Assembly (NCBI GenBank): GCA_021736565.1
Contig: JAIPFO010000225.1
Span: 1-6,437 of the forward strand
DNA length: 6,437 nt
Direction: 5' to 3'
Source: Phycisphaerae bacterium
GTDB taxonomy: Bacteria; Planctomycetota; Phycisphaerae; Sedimentisphaerales; SM23-30
A program made the position numbers and the translations under genes. Of this stretch, positions 1-5,178 are shown piece by piece. Within the stretch, counting starts at the first letter, position 1. Every line of letters starts with the position of its first letter. The notes beneath the pieces were generated by a model that saw only the letters and a program-made list of their open reading frames with translations, was not told the origin of the DNA and did no database searches.

Positions 1-72
1 GATGAAATCGCCAAACTGAATAAAACGCTTGTGGCAAACAAGCAGAGGACCCAACAGACTCCCGTGGAATAG
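1..72 (+). CDS. C-terminal tail of a plus-strand gene (partial, product unknown)
   Basis: From base 1 the first plus-strand frame is open and ends at a TAG at 70-72, giving 23 residues that end in QRTQQTPVE. The tail is hydrophilic, rich in Lys, Gln and Asn, and starts with a heptad-like stretch (DEIAKLNKTL), as in the end of a helical or coiled-coil protein. The gene would converge on lysA, and a GC-rich hairpin follows its stop by about 20 bp, as expected at a convergent gene end. A 72-base open frame is also likely by chance, so this is only a plausible gene end. No family can be named from the visible part. Confidence 0.35.
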   Translation, partial: DEIAKLNKTLVANKQRTQQTPVE

Positions 73-91
73 AGCAGGGAACCGAATTTGA

Positions 92-119
92 CGGCATGGG
101 CCCTCCGCGGTCCATGCCG
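92..119. terminator. GC-rich hairpin between convergent gene ends
   Basis: A perfect 8-bp inverted repeat (CGGCATGG at 92-99, CCATGCCG at 112-119) can be extended inward by a G-U pair and two G-C pairs, leaving a six-base loop. It lies between the plus-strand stop at 72 and the lysA stop at 140, where a shared terminator is expected. Neither side has a convincing run of T, so it is not a canonical intrinsic terminator. It may work with Rho, or as a 3'-end stabilising stem. Confidence 0.5.
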
Positions 120-139
120 CCGCAATAGCAGGCCGGCAC

Positions 140-1420
140 CTACATCGTTTCCGCCTCGATCAGGTCATCATACGTCTCACGCCTGCGAATCACCTGGACC
201 TCTGAGCCGTCGACCAGGACTTCGGCAGCACGAGGGCGAGAGTTGTATTGACTGCTCATGGCGAAGCCATAGGCCCCTGCGGTGAAGACACAGAGTTTCT
301 CGCCACGCTGAACCGGTGGGAGCATCCGGTCTTTAGCGAGGTAGTCGCTGGATTCACAGATCCCGCCAACGACCTCGGTTTTTTTCAGGCCGGGCAGGTC
401 GACCGGGTCGGTTCGCTTCACGGTAGCAAAGGCGTCTGTTACCTTGATCGGCCAGATAAAATGAAACGCATCATAGAGCATCGGACGAATGAGATCATTC
501 ATGGCACCATCAACAATAACGAATTCCTTTTCGCCGCCCCGCTTTGTATAGAGCACCTCCGTGATGAACACCCCGGCATTACCGGAAATGCTTCTCCCCG
601 GTTCAAGAATAAGCTTTAACCCCCGACCCCGCAATAGCGGCACAATCGCCGCGGCGTAAACCGATGCGTTCGGGGCCTGCCCGGTCACATAATCAGCGCC
701 AAAACCACCGCCAAGGTCCAACGCATCAATCGTAAAGCCGCTAGAACGTAACGTTTCGATAAATACCAGGGCCTTTTCAATCGCCTGCACGTATGGCTCC
801 GTCGAATTGACCGGCGAACCGATATGCAAATGAATTGCGGTAAGTTTGACATATTCATTACGGCCATAGGTCTCAAAAACAGCCATCCCCCGTTCGATGT
901 CAACGCCAAATTTCGTCTCCTTCTTGCCCGTTGTCGTATAACGATGCGTTTCCGGGTCAACATCCGGGTTGATCCGAAGTGCCCCGTGAACTTCACGCTT
1001 CATATCGGTCGCAATGTCAATCAGATTTTCCAGCTCCGCTTCCGATTCGATATTAAAATAAGCGATGCCCGCCTCAATTGCCGCACGAATCTCATCATCC
1101 GTCTTACCCACGCCTGCATACACCACTTTATCAGCGCCCCCCCCGGCCTTTAAGACCCGGAATAACTCCCCCCCGCTGACCACATCAAAGCCACTGCCCC
1201 ACTGGCTCATCTGTCGCAATATATTAATATTACTACACCCTTTAACCGAATAGCATATCAGCGGGTCCAGCTCGGAAAAGGCCGCCTGAATGCTCTGAAA
1301 ATGATGCTTAAGTGTTGCGGCACTGTAAATATATACAGGCGTCCCAACCTGCCCGGCGATTTGGCCGACAGGCACCTCTTCACAATATAACTCGTTATTC
1401 TTGTATTGAAAATGATCCAT
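140..1420 (-). CDS. lysA: diaminopimelate decarboxylase
   Basis: This cytoplasmic PLP enzyme (fold-type III, alanine-racemase-like) decarboxylates meso-2,6-diaminopimelate to L-lysine, the last step of lysine synthesis. From the chosen start it has 426 residues, normal for LysA. Visible landmarks are the PLP lysine K60 in YSVKGCSN (most LysA have KANSN here), FDVVSGGE at 78-85, the TGKKETKFGVD block at 164-174, HLHIGS at 197-202, the phosphate-binding GGGFG at 237-241, EPGRSI at 273-278, the catalytic CESSD at 355-359 followed by LAKDR, and GAYGFAMSSQYNSRPR at 382-397. The frame stays open upstream to an ATG at 1495. Those 25 extra codons run through a strong terminator hairpin and have no family similarity, so I place the start at 1420 (MDHFQYKNNE). 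The ribosome-binding site is weak (AAGAG, about 8 nt upstream). The gene follows pfp after a 201-bp spacer and is probably expressed separately. Confidence 0.95.
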   Translation of the reverse strand: MDHFQYKNNELYCEEVPVGQIAGQVGTPVYIYSAATLKHHFQSIQAAFSELDPLICYSVKGCSNINILRQMSQWGSGFDVVSGGELFRVLKAGGGADKVVYAGVGKTDDEIRAAIEAGIAYFNIESEAELENLIDIATDMKREVHGALRINPDVDPETHRYTTTGKKETKFGVDIERGMAVFETYGRNEYVKLTAIHLHIGSPVNSTEPYVQAIEKALVFIETLRSSGFTIDALDLGGGFGADYVTGQAPNASVYAAAIVPLLRGRGLKLILEPGRSISGNAGVFITEVLYTKRGGEKEFVIVDGAMNDLIRPMLYDAFHFIWPIKVTDAFATVKRTDPVDLPGLKKTEVVGGICESSDYLAKDRMLPPVQRGEKLCVFTAGAYGFAMSSQYNSRPRAAEVLVDGSEVQVIRRRETYDDLIEAETM

Positions 1421-1430
1421 AGTATTCACT

Positions 1431-1460
1431 CTTATAAAAGAAAGCTTCGGGGTGAAACAA
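1431..1460 (-). promoter_or_regulatory. weak candidate promoter close to lysA
   Basis: On the minus strand TTGTTT (plus 1455-1460) is followed after 18 bp by TATAAG (plus 1431-1436), a fair -10 element with a poor -35. It overlaps the T-rich tail of the upstream terminator. Transcription would begin only about 3-4 nt before the lysA ATG, giving an almost leaderless message. That would fit the poor ribosome-binding site, but AT-rich spacers often contain such matches by chance. Confidence 0.22.
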
Positions 1461-1493
1461 AACGGCACCTTCCAGACAAAACAGGAAGGTGCC
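1454..1493 (-). terminator. strong intrinsic terminator between pfp and lysA
   Basis: A perfect 10-bp inverted repeat (GGCACCTTCC at 1464-1473, GGAAGGTGCC at 1484-1493) has a 10-nt loop. On the minus strand it is followed by GTTTTGTTTC, the layout of a Rho-independent terminator. It lies 128 bp after the pfp stop and 43 bp before the lysA start. It either ends the accB-accC-pfp transcript or, together with the structured region before it, acts as an attenuator ahead of lysA. Confidence 0.8.
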
Positions 1494-1504
1494 ATACTTA
1501 ATTT

Positions 1505-1607
1505 TTGACTTCAACGTCAATAAGGGTTTTACGATTTACAAATCGTCCCTTAAGATGCGGATAGTGCGCTTTGAATCCCGATCTATCGGGACATGAGACT
1601 GACGTCA
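1505..1607 (-). promoter_or_regulatory. candidate structured RNA in the pfp-lysA spacer
   Basis: Read on the minus strand, an outer helix can form between 1599-1607 and 1512-1520 (six Watson-Crick pairs and three G-U). It encloses a 7-bp stem (1585-1591 with 1576-1582) and a long bulged stem (1547-1552 with 1521-1526, continuing as 1540-1546 with 1531-1537). The last stem abuts the outer helix directly. The 3' strand of the outer helix can instead form a local 5-bp hairpin (1516-1520 with 1505-1509). A strong terminator and then lysA follow, a layout shared with attenuators and riboswitches. I do not recognise the lysine riboswitch consensus. It may be no more than a structured pfp 3' end. 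Confidence 0.4.
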
Positions 1608-1621
1608 TATATAAAATAAAT

Positions 1622-2857
1622 TCACGCCAGGCCACAACCCTCTCGGGTCTTCTTCAAATAACCCACTTCCGGCAGCGGGCCCGCCAGCGGCGAAACATAG
1701 TCACGGTAGGATTCCAGAATGTTATTACCTTCTTTATTGATAAATTCATCCGGGACCTCTTTGGTATGAACCGCCACAGAAGCCAACGTCGTCACAAAGG
1801 TTTCTATTCGATAGCGATCGCCCTTGCCAAACCGCTGCATCGCGACACTCCCGGCAGAATTATTCTCATTCGAGGCATAATATACCGCCATACGGCCGCA
1901 ATAGCGGGCTTCATAGGCATCCGTATTGCTAATCACACCGGGGAAACTTCTCTGCAAATACCCGAAAGTATCCGCACGAACCCGACCACCCGGCATCGCG
2001 TCTTTAAGCGTGGTCACCAGAGCATCCGCCAACGCGCCGGTGCCAGATAACTGGACATTACCATGAGCATCCACTTCGGCATCTGCCTGGATTCGCTTAG
2101 CCCAGGGGATATGATTTTCATCACAAATCCCTTCACTGACCACAACAACACATCGACCAAGGCGATCATGCACCTTGATCACATCATTTTGAAATTGCTC
2201 CATCGTGACCGGACGCTCGGGAATGTAGATCAGATGCGGACCGTCATCGGGGTTGTCAGGCCGGCGAGCCAACATGGAAGCGGCCGTGAGGAACCCGGCA
2301 TGACGCCCCATGACCACATCGATCTTCACCCCGGGTAAGGCCCGGTTGTCAAGGTCATCGCCCAAAACCGCTTGCGATACAAATTTCGCGGCGGTACCAT
2401 AACCGGGGCAATGATCGGTGACTCGCAGGTCGTTATCAATTGTTTTGGGCACATGAAAAACCTTCAAATCATATCCTGAATCCTGGGCCAGGGTATTGAC
2501 GATATGAGCCGTACTGGCCGAGTCATTACCGCCAATATAAAAGAAATAACGCACATCGTTTTTCTTGAAGACTTCAAACAGTCGATTACAATAGTCCTGG
2601 TCTGGCTTGTCACGTGTTGACCCCAGGGCCGAAGAGGGCGTCCTGGCGATAATTTCCAACTCGCGCTTTGATAATTTTTTCAAATCGATAAAATCTTCTT
2701 TGAGAATACCACTGGTCCCATGATGGGCCCCATACAAATTACCGATACATTCCTGTTCAAAAACCTCTTCGACCACGCCGACCAGAGATTGATTAATTAC
2801 ACCGGTCGGCCCTCCTGATTGACCTACCACAGCATTGCCTTTATTTTTTGTTCTCAT
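1622..2857 (-). CDS. pfp: 6-phosphofructokinase, pyrophosphate-dependent type
   Basis: The predicted reaction is fructose 6-phosphate + PPi to fructose 1,6-bisphosphate + Pi, reversible, in cytoplasmic glycolysis and gluconeogenesis. The 411-residue protein has the PFK motifs in order: GQSGGPTGVIN at 12-22 (phosphate-donor loop), YIGGNDS at 107-113, PKTIDND at 137-143 with presumed catalytic base D141, TDHCPGYGTAAKF at 147-159, MGRHAG at 183-188, SEG at 241-243 and GYLQRS at 299-304. Lys in PKTIDND and Asp at position 112, where ATP enzymes have Gly (GGDGS), are the established marks of PPi use; the Asn before that Asp is familiar in one long PPi-PFK subgroup. The length also suits that subgroup better than the roughly 320-residue ATP enzymes. 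The ATG is 7 bp past the accC stop, and the GGGA of its ribosome-binding site starts right after that TAA, so translation is probably coupled. Donor specificity is inferred from sequence only. Confidence 0.9.
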   Translation of the reverse strand: MRTKNKGNAVVGQSGGPTGVINQSLVGVVEEVFEQECIGNLYGAHHGTSGILKEDFIDLKKLSKRELEIIARTPSSALGSTRDKPDQDYCNRLFEVFKKNDVRYFFYIGGNDSASTAHIVNTLAQDSGYDLKVFHVPKTIDNDLRVTDHCPGYGTAAKFVSQAVLGDDLDNRALPGVKIDVVMGRHAGFLTAASMLARRPDNPDDGPHLIYIPERPVTMEQFQNDVIKVHDRLGRCVVVVSEGICDENHIPWAKRIQADAEVDAHGNVQLSGTGALADALVTTLKDAMPGGRVRADTFGYLQRSFPGVISNTDAYEARYCGRMAVYYASNENNSAGSVAMQRFGKGDRYRIETFVTTLASVAVHTKEVPDEFINKEGNNILESYRDYVSPLAGPLPEVGYLKKTREGCGLA

Positions 2858-2864
2858 TGATCCC

Positions 2865-4202
2865 TTACCAAGTTCGTTCTATAAATCCAGTATCTACATT
2901 ACCCTTTACGTATTGTGGGTGTGACAATATTTCCAAACAGATCGGAATTGTACTTTTTACCGGCCCGATCTTAAATTCCTGCAATGCGCGTTTCATGCAG
3001 GCAATCGCTTCGACGCGAGTCGGTTTATGAACAATTAATTTCCCTATCATGGAATCATAATAGGGTGAAATAACATAGCCCGCATGAGCGTGAGTATCCA
3101 ACCGGACGCCCAGGCCACCCGGGGCGATAAATTCCTTGATCGGACCCGGCGATGGCGAAAAATTATTATATGGATCCTCAGCATTGATCCGACACTCGAT
3201 CGCAACGCCCTGCCGTTTGATGTCTTTCTGACGCAACTTGAGCTGCTCGCCGCTGGCGATCCGCAACTGCCATTGCACCAGGTCGGTCCCGGTCACCATT
3301 TCAGTGACAGGATGCTCAACCTGGATCCGCGTATTCACCTCGCCAAAATAGAACTTATTATTCTTATCGAGTAAAAACTCTACGGTGCCGGCGTTAACAT
3401 ATTTGGCCGCCTTAATGACGCGGATCGCCGCTTTGGTCAACTCCTCTCGCACCTTATCGTCTATCGACGGGCTGGGCGATTCTTCGATCAACTTCTGGTG
3501 ACGCCTTTGCAGCGAACAATCACGCTCCCAAAGGTGCACAACATTCCCCGCCTTATCCGCCAGTATCTGCACTTCAACGTGCCGGGCCATCTCGAGATAT
3601 TTTTCGATAAAAACATCCGCATTGCCAAAAGCACTTCTCGCTTCGTTTTGAGCACTATGAAAAGCCACCCGAAGACTCATCTCATTATGAGCGATACGCA
3701 TACCACGCCCGCCGCCGCCGGCTGCGGCCTTGAGAATCACCGGGTAACCAATTTCCGCGGCATAGCTCGCCGCCGCATCTTCTGTTTCCAGGGCATCCTC
3801 CGAGCCGGGAACGACCGGGACCTTGGCTTTGATCGCCAATTTGCGAGCTTCGACCTTATCCCCTAAAAGACGCATCGCTTCAGGCGACGGACCGATAAAT
3901 TCAATTTTACAGTCCCGGCATACTTCGGCAAAATGGGAATTCTCTGCCAGAAAACCATAGCCCGGATAAATGGCCTCGACATTAGTGATTTCAGCGGCAC
4001 TGATGATCCGGGGAATATTCAAATAGCTCTCCGCCGCCTCTGCAGGACCAATACAGACGGATTCATCCGCAAGAGAGATATAACTGGCGTCACGGTCTGC
4101 CACAGAATAAACGGCCACCGTCTGGATGCCAAGCTCTCGACAGGCACGTATAACACGAAGGGCGATTTCCCCCCGGTTTGCAACTAATATTTTAGAAAAC
4201 AT
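2865..4202 (-). CDS. accC: acetyl-CoA carboxylase, biotin carboxylase subunit
   Basis: This ATP-grasp enzyme carboxylates the biotin carried by AccB, using ATP and bicarbonate, in the first half-reaction of acetyl-CoA carboxylase. At 445 residues it is full length and nearly co-numbered with the E. coli protein. The N-terminal domain begins FSKILVANRGEIALR. The ATP-grasp part has K116, K158, the glycine-rich loop AGGGGRGM at 161-168, HVEVQ at 208-212, ERDCSLQRRHQKLIEE at 226-241 and metal or bicarbonate residues E275, E288, N290, R292, Q294, V295 and E296 in the block at 285-300. R338 follows in ECRINAEDP. Residue 287 is Gly (FGEVN) where FIEMN-like sequences are usual, a mild oddity next to an active-site Glu. 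The ATG has a good AGGA ribosome-binding site about 6 nt upstream. accB lies upstream after an unusually long 256-bp gap, and pfp follows after 7 bp. A pyruvate carboxylase A subunit would look similar, but the adjacent accB favours accC. Confidence 0.95.
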   Translation of the reverse strand: MFSKILVANRGEIALRVIRACRELGIQTVAVYSVADRDASYISLADESVCIGPAEAAESYLNIPRIISAAEITNVEAIYPGYGFLAENSHFAEVCRDCKIEFIGPSPEAMRLLGDKVEARKLAIKAKVPVVPGSEDALETEDAAASYAAEIGYPVILKAAAGGGGRGMRIAHNEMSLRVAFHSAQNEARSAFGNADVFIEKYLEMARHVEVQILADKAGNVVHLWERDCSLQRRHQKLIEESPSPSIDDKVREELTKAAIRVIKAAKYVNAGTVEFLLDKNNKFYFGEVNTRIQVEHPVTEMVTGTDLVQWQLRIASGEQLKLRQKDIKRQGVAIECRINAEDPYNNFSPSPGPIKEFIAPGGLGVRLDTHAHAGYVISPYYDSMIGKLIVHKPTRVEAIACMKRALQEFKIGPVKSTIPICLEILSHPQYVKGNVDTGFIERTW

Positions 4203-4261
4203 AAATTCCTGCTATCTGTAACGTTGACGTTCACACTTTTGAGTATCCTGATTCCTTCTAC

Positions 4262-4381
4262 GATATAGCGTTAGTATACGATTTGACGCATGGATACTTT
4301 CAGAGATCACATCGAAAGTCAGTAAAATAATTATGAATGCATTCTAACAGCCCTGCGGCTGTCGCTCGATAACGCTATCTC
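4262..4381. repeat. 120-bp segment bounded by inverted repeats, between accB and accC
   Basis: GATATAGCGTTA at 4262-4273 and TAACGCTATCTC at 4370-4381 are inverted copies with 11 of 12 positions matching. Between them lie a 6-bp stem (4296-4301 with 4314-4319), a perfect 10-bp palindrome GAATGCATTC at 4335-4344 and a 6-bp stem with a four-base loop (4347-4352 with 4357-4362). The segment has no gene. It could be a small non-autonomous mobile element, a REP-like intergenic repeat or a folded RNA in the accB-accC message. I see no obvious target-site duplication at the edges. Confidence 0.45.
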
Positions 4382-4458
4382 AAAAAAGACCATGGCACTC
4401 TGAATCGTAAGGCTGATTTTTAATACAAATACGTCCCAACGCTTCATGCACTATACGG

Positions 4459-4908
4459 TCAGTCCGGTTCGACTAAAAACAGCGTCTGGTCATATTCCAC
4501 CGATTCGCCATTGGCAACCAGCGTCTTTTTTATTGTCCCCTTAACTTCGCTCTTGATCTCATTCATCACTTTCATCGCTTCGATGATCCCAATGACCGTA
4601 TCTTCATCGACAGAGTCCCCTATTTTCACGAAAGGGTCCGCATTCGGACTGGGAGCCGAATAGAACGTCCCTACCATTGGAGTAATAATTTTAGCAAGGG
4701 TATCATCGGGGGCAGCAGCAGCCGGTCCTGCCGGCTGTGACTGTGGCGGACCTGCCGCGGCGATCTGGGGCATCGTCATCATATGAGGAACCGCCTGCTC
4801 CGAACCCCGTTTCAGCATGACACGGGTCGGGCCGTCAACAATCTCTATTTCGGTCAGATCATTGGCTTCCATCATCGCCACCAGCTCTTTAATTTTATCC
4901 AATTCCAT
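4459..4908 (-). CDS. accB: acetyl-CoA carboxylase, biotin carboxyl carrier protein
   Basis: AccB carries biotin between biotin carboxylase and the carboxyltransferase. It has 149 residues, close to the family norm. The N-terminal part (1-35, MELDKIKELVAMMEANDLTE) is the AccC-contacting region. Residues about 47-68 form the usual Ala/Pro/Gln-rich flexible linker. The biotinyl domain covers about 72-149, with ITPMVGTFYSAPSP at 75-88 and the biotinylated lysine K113 in EAMKVMNE (110-117). The PFVKIGDSV stretch at 92-100 matches the protruding-thumb type typical of AccB. The ATG at 4908 has a GGAG ribosome-binding site about 9 nt upstream. A near-consensus promoter lies about 137 nt upstream of the start, so the gene probably heads the accB-accC-pfp transcript. 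Biotin ligase would act on it, but its gene is not in the window. Confidence 0.96.
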   Translation of the reverse strand: MELDKIKELVAMMEANDLTEIEIVDGPTRVMLKRGSEQAVPHMMTMPQIAAAGPPQSQPAGPAAAAPDDTLAKIITPMVGTFYSAPSPNADPFVKIGDSVDEDTVIGIIEAMKVMNEIKSEVKGTIKKTLVANGESVEYDQTLFLVEPD

Positions 4909-5012
4909 AGCTTACTACTCCTACAGACTAATGGTATCGTGTGATTCCACCGCAAGAAAAACACCCCGGCAGGGCATAATATTTTATTCAAATCGTTATT
5001 TCACAAACACTT

Positions 5013-5024
5013 ACATTAAAATGT
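5013..5024. promoter_or_regulatory. small inverted repeat just after the accB promoter
   Basis: ACATT and AATGT flank two bases, giving a 12-bp dyad about 22-33 nt downstream of the predicted transcription start. The position suits a repressor operator for fatty-acid genes, but I do not recognise the site of a known regulator such as FapR, and AT-rich dyads of this size arise by chance. Confidence 0.2.
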
Positions 5025-5051
5025 CTGCCTATAAACATACACACAAACAAA

Positions 5052-5080
5052 ATTTTAACCATTGAAAGGGGCAATGTCAA
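5052..5080 (-). promoter_or_regulatory. sigma-70-type promoter for accB-accC-pfp
   Basis: On the minus strand a perfect TTGACA -35 box (plus 5075-5080) is followed after exactly 17 bp by TAAAAT (plus 5052-5057, 5 of 6 consensus bases). Transcription should begin near 5045, giving a 5' leader of about 137 nt before accB. It lies in the lepA-accB spacer and points at accB, so it is the best-supported promoter in the window. Confidence 0.8.
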
Positions 5081-5113
5081 GTAACTTTATCTGCATGAGA
5101 CCCAATGAGCACC

Positions 5114-5150
5114 GCCCATCTCAAAACCCCGGACCATTGAGACCTCGGGC
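5114..5150 (-). terminator. imperfect hairpin after lepA
   Basis: GCCC (5114-5117) and TCTCAA (5119-5124) pair with TTGAGA (5137-5142) and GGGC (5147-5150), leaving a small asymmetric internal loop (1 nt against 4) and a 12-nt loop. It lies 29 bp past the lepA stop and before the accB promoter, where a terminator is expected. There is no T tract after it on the minus strand, so efficient intrinsic termination is doubtful. A TGAGACC copy at 5096-5102 repeats the 3' arm and could compete for pairing. Confidence 0.35.
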
Positions 5151-5178
5151 CGCAATGCCGCCGCCCCCCCTGCCAGCA

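Noticed and set aside
248..619. 123-codon plus-strand open frame within lysA
   Set aside because: It is opposite the conserved LysA C-terminal region and is a shadow of that gene.
1421..1621. Known lysine riboswitch (L box) upstream of lysA
   Set aside because: The spacer is long enough and ends in a terminator, but I could not find the conserved L-box core, and the stem arrangement is simpler.
1571..2050. 159-codon plus-strand open frame over the 3' part of pfp
   Set aside because: It is antisense to conserved PFK motifs, resembles no family and has no ribosome-binding site that I can see.
4273..4301. Possible accC promoter with TATACT on the minus strand
   Set aside because: The -10-like box is good, but at 17 bp spacing the -35 position reads GAAAGT, which is poor, and it lies within the inverted-repeat segment. 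Not enough to call.
5164..5170. Run of seven C just after the lepA stop as a sign of a frameshift
   Set aside because: The run lies outside the coding region, and the LepA C-terminus aligns with the usual family end, so no frameshift is needed.
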